Notes: generated by a model not told the origin, from the letters alone. Positions 16,800 through 25,702 are shown, counted from the first letter of the stretch. The stretch is 64,000 nucleotides of DNA from Serpentinimonas raichei (GCF_000828895.1 NZ_AP014568.1:347699-411698), one strand, 5' to 3'. Made by a program: numbers and translations.

Positions 16800-17225
16800 T
16801 CAGTTGTGGGCTTTGGGTGCGGGGCCGGGTGAGTGCGCCGGCTCCAGCGGGCGTGGCACCATGGGCTGCCACTGGATGGGGGTGGGCGGGGGTTCTTGGC
16901 CCAAGCGCCTGCCGTTGACGGTCAAGCCGTTGGCCGACAGGCGGGTCGCGGTGGCGGGGCCCACGCCGCGCACCCGGTTCGAAAAATCGCTCCAGTTGGC
17001 AAAGGGACGCTGTTGGCGCGCCGACACGATGCGCTCGACCATCACCGGGCCTATGCCCTTGATGGCATCGAGGTCGGCGGGTGAAGCCTGATTGGCCTCG
17101 ACCGCTTGGGCCTGAGCCGAGGCCAGCGCCAACGCAGCGGCGCACAAAGCCGCCAAGACCCACTGGTGGGATGACTTGCCGAATCGGGCTTTCCACGATG
17201 CGCCCGCTGCCCATGCGCCATCCAT
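16800..17225 (-). CDS. Exported helix-hairpin-helix protein (ComEA-like)
   Basis: A 141-residue protein with an N-terminal signal sequence (hydrophobic core about residues 22-36, cleavage near AQAQA). A ComEA-type helix-hairpin-helix domain follows: ANQASPADLDAIKGIGP and a second hairpin VRGVGPATATRLSANGL. This fold binds double-stranded DNA in competence proteins. The C-terminus is a Pro-rich tail. No ComEC or other competence gene is nearby, so a role in DNA uptake is only possible. The ATG at 17225 directly precedes the signal peptide. Confidence 0.75.
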   Translation of the reverse strand: MDGAWAAGASWKARFGKSSHQWVLAALCAAALALASAQAQAVEANQASPADLDAIKGIGPVMVERIVSARQQRPFANWSDFSNRVRGVGPATATRLSANGLTVNGRRLGQEPPPTPIQWQPMVPRPLEPAHSPGPAPKAHN

Positions 17226-17330
17226 GCCGCCTCCTGTGTGTTGCGCTTCCAACCCCTGCACAATAGCGCTTATCTTAACTTCAAGGCGGGTGTGTGTGGT
17301 GCGGCATGCGCGGCAGCCGCCCGGCCAGCT

Positions 17331-17990
17331 ATGTTTGATCCCACCCAAGTGCCCGTGCTCGGCACCGACAGCCACCTGCCCGCCGTGGCGCTGGCGCAGT
17401 GCCAGCCCATGGCGCTGCGCCAGCGCTTTGCGGCCCCTCCGGTCTGGCAGCCCGAGTTGCACCACGAGCCCCGCTTCATCGACCGCGTGCCGAGCCCGGC
17501 GGCGGTGTTGATGGCGGTGCGCACCGGGCCGCAGCCCACGCTCTTGCTCACCGAGCGCAGCCTTGCCTTGCCCGATCACCCCGGCCAGATCGCGTTCCCG
17601 GGCGGCAAGATCGACGCCACCGATGCCGATGCGCAAGCCGCCGCCTTGCGCGAGGCGGAAGAAGAAATCGGGCTGCCGCACCAGGCGGTCGAGGTGCTGG
17701 GTCAATTGCCCATCTACACCACCGGCAGCGGCTTCATCGTCACGCCGGTGCTGGCGCTGGTGCCCGCTTGGCAGCGTTTGCAACCCAATCCGCGCGAGGT
17801 GGCGGCGGTGTTTGAGGTGCCGCTGGCCTATTTGATGAACCCCGCGCACCACCGCCGCCACGAGTTGCTTTGGCAAGGCAGCCACCGGCAATGGTTTTCC
17901 ATGCCTTGGCACGACGGCACGCGGGAGTGCTACATCTGGGGCGCCACGGCGGCCATGCTGCGCAACCTGTACCGGCTGTTGAGTGCCTGA
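17331..17990 (+). CDS. CoA-type Nudix pyrophosphatase (NudL-like)
   Basis: A 219-residue Nudix hydrolase. The subfamily signature LLLTERS...HPGQIAFPGGKID precedes the Nudix box, whose core AALREAEEEIGL carries the metal-binding glutamates. This pairing marks the NudL/CoA pyrophosphatase group, which cleaves CoA to 4'-phosphopantetheine and 3',5'-ADP. The ATG at 17331 is chosen over an upstream in-frame ATG at 17238, because the earlier start would overlap the divergent promoter region. Substrate is inferred from the signature alone. Confidence 0.88.
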   Translation: MFDPTQVPVLGTDSHLPAVALAQCQPMALRQRFAAPPVWQPELHHEPRFIDRVPSPAAVLMAVRTGPQPTLLLTERSLALPDHPGQIAFPGGKIDATDADAQAAALREAEEEIGLPHQAVEVLGQLPIYTTGSGFIVTPVLALVPAWQRLQPNPREVAAVFEVPLAYLMNPAHHRRHELLWQGSHRQWFSMPWHDGTRECYIWGATAAMLRNLYRLLSA

Positions 17991-18091
17991 GCCGGCCCCG
18001 GCGCTCCGGCGGCGGGTGCGTTCTAGGACAGGCGCAGGACAGCCTGCACAGGGCTGGCCGAAAGCGGTTGCACTGGTTATGATGCCAACCC

Positions 18092-19033
18092 ATGACCTTG
18101 TTCGCCCTCATTTTGGCTTTGGTGCTCGAACAGGCGCGCCCCTTGCCCGACGACAACCCGGCCCACGCTGCGCTGCGCGCTTGGGCGGCCGCTGCGCGCC
18201 GCTGGCTCGATGCCGGGCAGTGGCAGCATGGCTGGCTGGCTTGGGCGCTGGCGGTGCTGCTGCCCACCGTGCTCGCGCTGTTGATCTACGGCTTGCTCAA
18301 CTGGGTGCACGGTCTGCTCGGTTTTGCGTGGGCGGCGCTGGTGCTCTACCTCACGCTGGGCTTTAGGCAGTTCAGCCACCACTTCACCTCCATCCGGGTG
18401 GCGCTGGAGTCGGGCGATGAGGCGGCGGCGCGGGCCGAGCTGGCGCGCTGGCAAGGGGTGGAGGTAGCCGAGTTGCCGCAGCAGGAGTTGCTGCGCCATG
18501 TGATCGAACACTCGGTGCTGGCCGCGCACCGCCATGTGTTTGGGGTGATGGTGGCGTTTGTGGTGTTTGCAGCGATGGGCCTAGGGCCGGCCGGGGCGGT
18601 CTTGTATCGCATGGCCTTGCATGTGGCGCGCCATTGGTCGGTGCGCACGGCGGTTGAAGTCGAGGACACCTCTGCCAGCGCAGCGCGGCGCGGCTGGCGC
18701 GTGGTCGATTACGTGCCGGTGCGCGCCACCGCGCTGGCGTTTGCTGTGGTGGGCAATTTCGAGGAAGCGCTGGCCAATTGGCGCCAGGAAGGCAGCCTGA
18801 CCAAGGGCAACGACGGCTTGTTGTTGGCTGCCAGTGCGGGGGCCATGAACGTGCGCCTGGGCAGCGGCCCGCCCTTGGGTGAGCCCCTGTATTCACCCGA
18901 GTTGGGCTGGAGTGAATCGGATGCGCGCGTGCCCCAATTGGCGCATCTGGCCACCATGGTCGGGCTGGTTTGGCGCGGCGTGTTGCTGTGGCTGCTGCTG
19001 CTGGCGCTGGCGCTGCTGGCGCGCGCTTGGTGA
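18092..19033 (+). CDS. CobD/CbiB-like membrane protein
   Basis: A 313-residue integral membrane protein with hydrophobic segments near residues 1-15, 50-85, 150-175 and a C-terminal helix (about 290-310). The N-terminus LFALILALVLEQARPLP and the centre (RGWRVVDYVPVRATALAFAVVGN) resemble the CobD/CbiB/AmpE superfamily. No cobalamin gene is nearby, and this small version is widespread in Burkholderiales without known function. A role in cobinamide synthesis should not be assumed. Confidence 0.75.
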   Translation: MTLFALILALVLEQARPLPDDNPAHAALRAWAAAARRWLDAGQWQHGWLAWALAVLLPTVLALLIYGLLNWVHGLLGFAWAALVLYLTLGFRQFSHHFTSIRVALESGDEAAARAELARWQGVEVAELPQQELLRHVIEHSVLAAHRHVFGVMVAFVVFAAMGLGPAGAVLYRMALHVARHWSVRTAVEVEDTSASAARRGWRVVDYVPVRATALAFAVVGNFEEALANWRQEGSLTKGNDGLLLAASAGAMNVRLGSGPPLGEPLYSPELGWSESDARVPQLAHLATMVGLVWRGVLLWLLLLALALLARAW

Positions 19034-19052
19034 GGTTTCCGCGGCGCCTTTC

Positions 19053-20021
19053 CTAATAGCGCGCCGCCACGCTGAGTTCGCGGTGCAGATCGACGTAGAG
19101 CCGGTAGCGCTGCTCGTTGATGCCCGCACCCACGGCGGCCCGCACCGCGCAACCCGGTTCGTGCAGATGGGTGCAGTTGTAGAAGCGGCACTGTCCGCAG
19201 TGCGCGTCGAGGTCGGGCATCAGGTGCGCCAGTTGCGGTGGCTCGAGGTGGCGCAAGCCAAACTCCTGAAAACCGGGCGAGTCGATCAGCGCCGAGCGGC
19301 GCTGTGCATCGAGCCAGTACCAGGTGCTGCTGGTGGTGGTGTGACGGCCCGAATTGAGCGCGCGCGAGACCGTTCCGGTGGCGGCCATGGCCGTGGGCAC
19401 GAGCCGGTTGACTAGGGTGCTTTTGCCGGTGCCCGAAGGGCCCAGCACCAGCGTCGCGCGCCCTTCTAGGTGCTGGCGCAGGGCCTCGAGGCCGCCGTCG
19501 TCGTCAAGGCTTGCGGGCGCACCCGCTGCGCCGCCCGGCGCGTTCAGGCACAGCGGCAGCACGGTTTGCCCAAAGGCGCGATAGGGGGCTAGGCGCTCCC
19601 AGGCGCTGTCGAAAGCCGGGCCCAGGTCTTGTTTGTTGAGCACCACCAGCGCCTCGATGCCGGCGGCGCGGGCGGCCACCAGGGCGCGGTTGAGCTGGCT
19701 TTCGGAGAACACCGGATCGGCGGCCAGCAGCACCAGCAGCAAGTCGAGGTTGGCGGCAAAGGACTTGGTGCGCAGTTCGTCTTGGCGGTAGAACAGATTG
19801 CGCCGCTCCAGCGTGCGCATGATCGTGCCACCGTCGCCGCTGGGTTGCCAGCAGACCCGGTCGCCCACCAAGGGGGCGTCTTTTTTGCCACGCGGGTGGC
19901 ACAGCAGGCGCTGGCCGTCGTCGGTCTCGACCCAGCAGTGGCGGCCGTGGGTGCCGACCACCAAACCCAGGCGCTCAGCCAGCCCCGAACCAGTGGCATC
20001 GGGGCACTGGGTAGGCATCAT
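19053..20021 (-). CDS. rsgA: Ribosome small-subunit GTPase RsgA
   Basis: A 322-residue circularly permuted GTPase that matures the 30S subunit. The N-terminal OB-fold domain is followed by G4 (LNKQDL), G1 (GPSGTGKSTLVNRL) and G3 (DSPGFQEFGL) in permuted order. The C-terminal zinc finger is CGQCRFYNCTHLHEPGC. The ATG overlaps the stop of the upstream M48 protease by 4 bases. Confidence 0.95.
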   Translation of the reverse strand: MMPTQCPDATGSGLAERLGLVVGTHGRHCWVETDDGQRLLCHPRGKKDAPLVGDRVCWQPSGDGGTIMRTLERRNLFYRQDELRTKSFAANLDLLLVLLAADPVFSESQLNRALVAARAAGIEALVVLNKQDLGPAFDSAWERLAPYRAFGQTVLPLCLNAPGGAAGAPASLDDDGGLEALRQHLEGRATLVLGPSGTGKSTLVNRLVPTAMAATGTVSRALNSGRHTTTSSTWYWLDAQRRSALIDSPGFQEFGLRHLEPPQLAHLMPDLDAHCGQCRFYNCTHLHEPGCAVRAAVGAGINEQRYRLYVDLHRELSVAARY

Positions 20022-21289
20022 GCGCCCAAGCGCGCCAAGCGCTCGCCGGCGGGCGGGTGCGAGTAGTAAAAGCGCACGTACAGCGGGTCGGGCGTGAGGG
20101 TGCTGGCGTTGTCTTTATAGAGCTTGAGCAGGGCGCTGGCGAGGTCGCGCGGGTCGGCGTGCGCAACCGCAAAGGCGTCGGCCTCGAACTCTTGCCGGCG
20201 CGACAGCGCGCTCATCCACGGCGAAGCAAAAAAGCCGACCAGCGGGGTTACCAGCAAAAACAGGATCAGGGCCAGGGCCCCGTTGGGCTGCATCAGGTTG
20301 GGGGTCACGCCCAAGCCGGTGTAGAACCAGACTTGCTGCACCAGCCAGCCCAGCAGCGCCAAAGCGCCCAAGCTCAGCAGCGCCATCAGCGCGATGCGCT
20401 TGAGGATGTGGCGGCGCTTGAAGTGCCCCAGCTCGTGCGCCAACACGGCGTCGAGCTCGCCTGGCGCCAGCTGCTGCAACAAGGTGTCGAAGAACACCAC
20501 CCGCTTAGCCGGCCCAAAGCCGGTGAAATAGGCGTTGGCGTGCGCGCTGCGCTTGCTGCCGTCCATCACGAACAAGCCCTTGGCCTGAAAGCCGCAGCGC
20601 GCCAACAGGGCTTCGATGCGCGTTTTCAGGGCCGGGTCTTGCAGCGGCTCGAAGCGGTTGAACAGCGGCGCGATCAGGCTTGGGTACAACACCAGCAGCA
20701 GCAGGTTGAAGGCCATCCACAGCCCCCACGCCCACAACCACCACAGGGGGCCGGCGGCCTGCATCAGCCACAGCAGCAAGGCCACCACGGGCAACCCGAT
20801 CACAGCCCCCACGGCGGCGCCCTTGAGGCCGTCGCTGAGCCACAGGCGCGGGGTCATGCGGTTGAAGCCGTGCCTTTGTTCGAGCACGAAGGTGCGGTAC
20901 CACGACAGCGGCAGCTCCAGCAGCGCCCCCAGCGCGGTAAAGGCCGCCAGCAGCGCCACCTGTTGCAGCAAGCCCGGCCCGAACCACGCCAGCAAGCCCT
21001 GGTTGAGGGCATTCAGGCCCCCCAGCAGCGTCCAGCCCACCAGCAGCGCCGCCCCGAAGCTGGTTTCGATCAGCCCCAAGCGGGTTTTGGCGATGGTGTA
21101 GTCGGCCGCTTTCTGGTGCGCCGCCAGCCCGATGCGCTCGGCAAAGGGTGCCGGCACGGCGGCGCGGTGTTGCGCCACGTGGCGCATCTGGCGCCCGGCC
21201 AGCCAGAGCCGGGTCAGCAAGCCAGCGGCCAGCAGCAGGCAAAACACGGCCGTCCACAAGGCCGGGGCAAAAACAGCAAAATCATTCAT
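20018..21289 (-). CDS. M48-family (Ste24-like) membrane metallopeptidase
   Basis: A 423-residue multi-pass protease. The zinc motif is HELGH (LAHELGHFKRRH) and the third ligand lies in EFEADAFA. Several hydrophobic segments span the N-terminal half and the region after the HELGH. The architecture matches Ste24/CAAX-protease-type M48 enzymes rather than short HtpX. The ATG at 21289 gives a proper first membrane helix. It is coupled to rsgA by ATGA overlap and is divergent from orn. Confidence 0.92.
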   Translation of the reverse strand: MNDFAVFAPALWTAVFCLLLAAGLLTRLWLAGRQMRHVAQHRAAVPAPFAERIGLAAHQKAADYTIAKTRLGLIETSFGAALLVGWTLLGGLNALNQGLLAWFGPGLLQQVALLAAFTALGALLELPLSWYRTFVLEQRHGFNRMTPRLWLSDGLKGAAVGAVIGLPVVALLLWLMQAAGPLWWLWAWGLWMAFNLLLLVLYPSLIAPLFNRFEPLQDPALKTRIEALLARCGFQAKGLFVMDGSKRSAHANAYFTGFGPAKRVVFFDTLLQQLAPGELDAVLAHELGHFKRRHILKRIALMALLSLGALALLGWLVQQVWFYTGLGVTPNLMQPNGALALILFLLVTPLVGFFASPWMSALSRRQEFEADAFAVAHADPRDLASALLKLYKDNASTLTPDPLYVRFYYSHPPAGERLARLGA

Positions 21290-21360
21290 AGCCCGCAAGT
21301 ATAGGAGCCGCCGCCCTATGCTGCAGGGACTGGGGCGAATCGGCGCACGAATCGGCGAGA

Positions 21361-21951
21361 ATGCAGCCCATGCAAAACCCCGCCCCACCCTTGGCCGCCG
21401 CGGCCGAACTGCACCACAGCGACCAAAACCTGGTCTGGATCGACTGCGAGATGAGCGGGCTCGACCCGGACAAAGAGCGCCTGCTCGAGATCGCCGTGGT
21501 TGTCACCGGGCCGCATTTGAGCCCGCGCATCGACGGCCCGGTGCTGGTGCTGCAGCAAAGCGAGGCGCTGCTGGCGGCGATGGACAACTGGAACAAGGGC
21601 ACGCACGGCAAGAGCGGTCTGCTCGACAAGGTGCGCGCCAGCCGCCTGAGCGAGGCCGAGGCCGAGGCCGAGCTGCTGGCCTTCTTGCGCCGCTACGTGC
21701 CCAAGGGCGGCTCGCCCATGTGCGGCAACAGCATCGGCCAAGACCGGCGCTTTTTGCTCAAGTACATGCCCAAGCTGGAAGACTACTTCCACTACCGCAA
21801 CCTCGACGTGAGCACGCTCAAGGAGCTGGCCAAGCGCTGGCGGCCCGAGGTCTATGCCGCCTTCAAAAAGCAGCAGCGCCACACCGCGCTGGCCGACGTG
21901 CACGAGTCCATCGACGAGCTGGAGCACTACCGGCAGCATCTGCTGCGCTAA
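21361..21951 (+). CDS. orn: Oligoribonuclease
   Basis: A 196-residue DEDDh exonuclease that degrades 2- to 5-mer RNA, including pGpG from c-di-GMP turnover. Catalytic residues are visible: Asp and Glu in [10 protein letters not shown], Asp in [10 protein letters not shown], and His/Asp in [14 protein letters not shown]. The start may instead be the second ATG at 21370. It is divergent from the M48 protease gene. Confidence 0.96.
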   Translation: MQPMQNPAPPLAAAAELHHSDQNLVWIDCEMSGLDPDKERLLEIAVVVTGPHLSPRIDGPVLVLQQSEALLAAMDNWNKGTHGKSGLLDKVRASRLSEAEAEAELLAFLRRYVPKGGSPMCGNSIGQDRRFLLKYMPKLEDYFHYRNLDVSTLKELAKRWRPEVYAAFKKQQRHTALADVHESIDELEHYRQHLLR

Positions 21952-21997
21952 AGGGCCAGTAGGGCTGCGGGGTCGCCTTGAATTGGTGTTGCGATGA

Positions 21998-22015
21998 TGT
22001 AGTTTTTAGACTACA
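21998..22015. promoter_or_regulatory. Inverted repeat before TA pair 1
   Basis: TGTAG / CTACA arms separated by 8 bases end 8 bases before the toxin ATG. Such a site fits an operator bound by the antitoxin or TA complex; this is inferred from position. Confidence 0.45.
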
Positions 22016-22023
22016 CTCCAAAC

Positions 22024-22320
22024 ATGTTTGAGTTGCTGCAAACCGAAGCCTTTCGCAAGTGGCGTTCTAGGCTCAAGGATGGGCGCGCTCGCACCGCCAT
22101 TGCAGCGCGGCTCGATCGCTTGGCCTTTGGTCATGTGGGCGACGCCGAGCCAGTGGGTAAGGGTGTGAGCGAACTGCGCATCCACTATGGTCCGGGGTAC
22201 CGGGTGTATTTTCAGCGGCGCGGCAATCAGATCATCGTTTTGTTGTGCGGCGGTGACAAAGCCTCGCAGGTGCGGGACATTGCTACCGCGCTGCGCCTGG
22301 CAGAGCAATGGAGTGAATGA
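22024..22320 (+). CDS. RelE/ParE-superfamily toxin of a toxin-first TA pair
   Basis: A 98-residue small basic protein. The core LRIHYGPGYRVYFQRRGNQIIVLLCGG is the hallmark region of the HigB-like 'addiction module killer' group, whose better known members cleave ribosome-bound mRNA. The gene is toxin-first and its stop overlaps the antitoxin start (ATGA), as in higBA-type modules. The module lies alone between housekeeping genes orn and the DEAD-box helicase. Activity is inferred from family. Confidence 0.85.
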   Translation: MFELLQTEAFRKWRSRLKDGRARTAIAARLDRLAFGHVGDAEPVGKGVSELRIHYGPGYRVYFQRRGNQIIVLLCGGDKASQVRDIATALRLAEQWSE

Positions 22321-22616
22321 GCATGAGCGAAAAACTGAGCCCCTACGATCCGGCCGAGGATTTGAGTTCCGACCAGGCCATTGCTGACTTCATGGCTGCG
22401 GCGCTCCAGACCCAGGATACGGCCTACATCTCGCATGCGCTGGGCGTCGTTGCCCGGGCCAAGGGCATGGCGCAGATTGCCAACCAGACCGGCCTGTCGC
22501 GCGAACAGCTCTACCGCTCCTTCAGCGCCCATGGCAACCCGACGCTGCGCTCCACGCTGGCTGTTATGAAGGCGCTAGGGATCGAGCTATCCGCAAAGCC
22601 GGTTGCGGGTCACTAA
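22317..22616 (+). CDS. HigA-like antitoxin (addiction module antidote)
   Basis: A 99-residue protein with a helix-turn-helix: MAQIANQTGLSREQLYRSF, followed by NPTLRSTLAVMKALGIEL. This pattern is typical of the antidote partner of the preceding toxin family. The ATG at 22317 overlaps the toxin stop; a second ATG two codons on is possible. It is expected to neutralise the toxin and to repress the pair. Confidence 0.85.
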   Translation: MSMSEKLSPYDPAEDLSSDQAIADFMAAALQTQDTAYISHALGVVARAKGMAQIANQTGLSREQLYRSFSAHGNPTLRSTLAVMKALGIELSAKPVAGH

Positions 22617-22625
22617 AAAATAAAT

Positions 22626-22654
22626 TTGCACGCCGCGCGTAAATGCGCCATAAT
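22626..22654 (+). promoter_or_regulatory. Sigma-70-type promoter of the DEAD-box helicase gene
   Basis: A -35 TTGCAC (22626-22631) and a -10 CATAAT (22649-22654) are separated by exactly 17 bases. This is the best promoter match in the window. Transcription would start near 22661, about 280 bases before the helicase ATG. Confidence 0.75.
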
Positions 22655-22660
22655 CGGGGG

Positions 22661-22681
22661 CTTCGCTGAAATACAGCGAAG
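22661..22681 (+). other. 5' hairpin at start of helicase leader
   Basis: CTTCGCTG and CAGCGAAG form a perfect 8-bp stem around a 5-base AAATA loop, right at the predicted transcript 5' end. Such a hairpin could protect the mRNA or form part of a regulatory leader. Confidence 0.6.
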
Positions 22682-22940
22682 ACATTTGCATCTGCCTCAC
22701 GCTTTTTTGGGGGTGGTTTCATGGGGCGCAGTCGGGCTTAAAGAGCAGCGGCACCGCCACCCCATCCAACCCCAGCCTGGTTGCACTGCCCCTTAGGGGG
22801 AAGCATAGCGCCCAGGTCGATTTGTTTGTGGTCGATGTGTTTTTTCACCACGAACGAATCGGGCGTACCCGCACGGCCAGCACGGCTGCGCGGCCTTCCG
22901 TTTTGTTCCTTTGCGCCTACAGTGCGCATGGACGAACGAC
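22682..22940 (+). promoter_or_regulatory. Long untranslated leader before the DEAD-box helicase
   Basis: About 260 bases between the 5' hairpin and the helicase ATG hold no plausible gene; only a 6-codon open frame starts at 22721. Long leaders are common in cold-shock and helicase mRNAs, where they mediate temperature-dependent or autoregulatory control. No known riboswitch was recognised. Confidence 0.5.
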
Positions 22941-24686
22941 ATGACAGACATTGCTTACACCCCTGAGGCTGCCGACGCAGCCACCCCTGCCGCCGCCACG
23001 CCCGTGGTTGCGGCCACCCCCGTGGCCACCCCCACCGCCCCCTCGGCTTTTGCCGCCCTGGGCCTGGCCCAGCCGCTGCTCAACGCTGTGGCCGACCTTG
23101 GCTTCACCCAGCCCACGCTGGTGCAGCAAGCCGTGATCCCCAAAGCCATGCAGGCCGAAGGCACGGGCCGCTCCGGCGCGCAGGCTTTCACTGACCTGAT
23201 GGTGTCGAGCCAGACCGGCAGCGGCAAAACGGCGGCGTTCCTGCTGCCGGTGCTGCACACCTTGCTGGTCCAGATGGAGCAGCAAGAAGCCGCCGAGCGC
23301 GCCGATTGGGAACGCCAACAAGCTGAAGCCGCTGCCGCTGGCCAGCCGGTTCCCAAACGAGCCAAGCGCCAAAACCCGTTGCTGGCGCGCCACTTCAAGC
23401 CCACCGTGCCCGGTGCGCTGGTGTTGTGCCCGACGCGCGAACTGGCGCAGCAAGTCGCCAACGACGCCATCGACCTGGTGCAACACTGCCGCGGCCTGCG
23501 CATCGCCAACGTGGTCGGCGGCATGCCGTACCAGATGCAAATTGCCAAGCTGCAAAACGCCAACCTGGTGGTGGCCACGCCGGGCCGCCTGCTGGACTTG
23601 CAGCGCAGCGGCCAACTGGTGCTCGACCAGGTGCAGTTTTTGGTGGTCGATGAGGCCGACCGCATGCTCGACCTCGGCTTTGCCGACGACCTGGCCGAAG
23701 TCAACCGCCTCACTGCGGCGCGGCGCCAGACCATGATGTTCAGCGCCACCTTTGCGCCGCGCATCCAGTCGCTGGCCACGCGCGTCATGCGCGAGCCGCA
23801 GCGGGTGCAGATCGACACCCCGCAAGACCGGCACGTCAACATCGAGCAGCGCCTGTACTGGTGCGACAGCCCGGAGCACAAGCGCCAGCTGCTGGACCAC
23901 TGGCTGCGCGACGCCTCCATCGGGCAGGCGATCGTTTTTTCCAGCACCCAGATCGAGTGCGACGCCTTGGCGGCCGATTTGCAGCAGGCCGGTTTTGCCG
24001 CCGTGGCGCTGCACGGGGCGCTCAGCCAGGGCTTGCGCAACCGGCGCCTGATGGCGCTGCGCAGCGGCCAGGTGCAGATTCTGGTGGCCACCGACGTGGC
24101 CGCGCGCGGCATCGACGTGCCCAGCATCACGCACGTATTCAACTACGGGCTGCCGATGAAGGCCGAGGACTACACGCACCGCATCGGCCGCACCGGCCGC
24201 GCCGGGCGCCAAGGGATGGCGGTGACGATGGCCGAAATGCGCGACCGGCGCAAGATTGGCGATATCGAAGCCTTTAGCCAGCAAGTGATCGACACCCACA
24301 CCATTGTCGGCATGGAGCCGCGCAAGCAACTCTACGAGAGCCGCAGCGAGCCCCGTCGTGGCCCGGGTGGTCGCCCACCGGCTGGGCGCGGTGCCCGCCC
24401 CGGCGGCTCTTTCAGCGGCCCGCGCGAAGGCGGTTTCGGTGCCCGGCCGACGCAGCACCAGCCGCACCACCCACCGCGCACCCCCGGCGAAGGGCCGCGC
24501 CACGGCTTTGGCAAACCTGCCGCCCCGGCACGCCACAGTCACGGGGATCGTCCGGCCTTCGGCGACCGCCCTGCGTATGGCGATCGTCCGGCCTTCGGCG
24601 GCGACCGCCCGGCCTGGGGTGACAAGCGCGAGCGCCCCCAAGGCGGCCCCAAGCCTTTTGCCGGCAAAGGCCGCACCAGCCGCTAA
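22941..24686 (+). CDS. rhlE: DEAD-box RNA helicase (RhlE-like)
   Basis: A 581-residue ATP-dependent RNA helicase for RNA remodelling, such as ribosome assembly or cold adaptation. Visible motifs are Q-motif region (FTQPTLVQQAVIP), I (SQTGSGKT), Ia (PTRELAQQ), II (VDEADRML), III (FSATF), V (ATDVAARGID) and VI (HRIGRTGRAG). About 45 extra residues rich in Glu/Gln/Arg are inserted after motif I. The C-terminal 110 residues are a Gly/Arg/Pro-rich tail with four GDRPA-type repeats. The ATG at 22941 is favoured over an upstream in-frame one. A long leader suggests post-transcriptional control. Confidence 0.93.
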   Translation: MTDIAYTPEAADAATPAAATPVVAATPVATPTAPSAFAALGLAQPLLNAVADLGFTQPTLVQQAVIPKAMQAEGTGRSGAQAFTDLMVSSQTGSGKTAAFLLPVLHTLLVQMEQQEAAERADWERQQAEAAAAGQPVPKRAKRQNPLLARHFKPTVPGALVLCPTRELAQQVANDAIDLVQHCRGLRIANVVGGMPYQMQIAKLQNANLVVATPGRLLDLQRSGQLVLDQVQFLVVDEADRMLDLGFADDLAEVNRLTAARRQTMMFSATFAPRIQSLATRVMREPQRVQIDTPQDRHVNIEQRLYWCDSPEHKRQLLDHWLRDASIGQAIVFSSTQIECDALAADLQQAGFAAVALHGALSQGLRNRRLMALRSGQVQILVATDVAARGIDVPSITHVFNYGLPMKAEDYTHRIGRTGRAGRQGMAVTMAEMRDRRKIGDIEAFSQQVIDTHTIVGMEPRKQLYESRSEPRRGPGGRPPAGRGARPGGSFSGPREGGFGARPTQHQPHHPPRTPGEGPRHGFGKPAAPARHSHGDRPAFGDRPAYGDRPAFGGDRPAWGDKRERPQGGPKPFAGKGRTSR

Positions 24687-24832
24687 GCGGGTAATCCTGC
24701 TCATCCTCCCTCGCACGGCCATGCGCGCCGTAGGGGGGCGGGTGAGTGGCAAGGCGGGTTGCGGCGGCGGCCGTCGATGCGGCACAATTGCGTCACAGGG
24801 CGGCGCGCATGCGCCGCCAGGAGCCCTACCAG

Positions 24833-25702
24833 ATGAATCCCTCCACCCTGATCGGGATGGTGGCCAGCGTGCTGTTGCTGGTCGTCGTCATGATTTTTGC
24901 GGCCGAAGACCCGCTGCTGTTCATCGACTTGCCGGGCTTGGGGATCGTGCTCTTTGGCACCCTGGCCGCTACCTTCATGAGCTACCCGCTGCGCGAGGTG
25001 CTGCGGGTGTTTCAGCTCTTTGGCACCGTGATCCGAAACGAGCGGCTCTACACCCAGAGCGCCATCGACGAGCTGGTCGATGTCTCGCGGCTGTGGATGC
25101 GCGACGACCTGGCAGCGGTCGAGCGGGCCCTGAAAAACGTCAACAACCCCTTCCTGCGCACCGGGGTGCAACTGGTGATCGAGCGCACCCCCGAGGCCGA
25201 CATTCTGGACTTGATGCAGTGGCGCATCTCGCGCCTGCGCGCCAAGGAAACCGCCGAGGCGCAGTTGTTTCGCGTCATGGCCAGCTACGCGCCGGCCTTT
25301 GGCATGATCGGCACCTTGGTCGGGTTGGTCAATATGATGGACATACTGGGCACCGGCGACATGCTGGTGATCGGCGGCCATCTGGCGGTGGCCCTGATGA
25401 CCACCTTCTACGGCATTTTGCTCGCCAACCTGATCTTCAAGCCGGTGGCGGTCAAGCTCGAGCGCCGCACCGAGCAGCGCGTGGTGCTGATGAACATGGT
25501 GATGCAGGGCATCGCCATGATGACGGCGCGGCGCAGCCCCTCGCTGATGCGCGAAACGCTCAAGTCCTTTGCGGCGCACCACGAAGACGAGATTTTTGAC
25601 GGGCCGCAGGCAACGCCTAAATCGGGCGGCTGGTGGGGCTTGGGCCGGCGCAAAGCCAATCCGTCCAGCAAAGCCGGACCCAACCCCGCCGGGCGTCCAT
25701 GA
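24833..25702 (+). CDS. motA: MotA/PomA-like flagellar stator protein
   Basis: A 289-residue stator subunit with four hydrophobic segments: two near the N-terminus and two after residue 150. The last pair contains the proline-bearing motif PAFGMIGTLVGLVNMM. The short cytoplasmic loop and overall style are closer to PomA/MotC than to enteric MotA. The start at 24833 puts the first helix at residues 8-24. It is translationally coupled to motB (ATGA). Coupling ion (H+ or Na+) cannot be read from sequence. Confidence 0.88.
   Translation: MNPSTLIGMVASVLLLVVVMIFAAEDPLLFIDLPGLGIVLFGTLAATFMSYPLREVLRVFQLFGTVIRNERLYTQSAIDELVDVSRLWMRDDLAAVERALKNVNNPFLRTGVQLVIERTPEADILDLMQWRISRLRAKETAEAQLFRVMASYAPAFGMIGTLVGLVNMMDILGTGDMLVIGGHLAVALMTTFYGILLANLIFKPVAVKLERRTEQRVVLMNMVMQGIAMMTARRSPSLMRETLKSFAAHHEDEIFDGPQATPKSGGWWGLGRRKANPSSKAGPNPAGRP

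Noticed and set aside
16384-17214. Long version of FliT starting at 17214
   Set aside because: The extra 176 residues cross the intergenic gap and the antisense of the helix-hairpin-helix gene; the FliT-like domain begins at the ATG at 16686.
22917-24785. 622-codon open frame antisense to the RNA helicase gene
   Set aside because: High-GC codon bias produces long antisense frames. It mirrors rhlE, is low-complexity His/Arg/Gly/Ala sequence and shows no domain.
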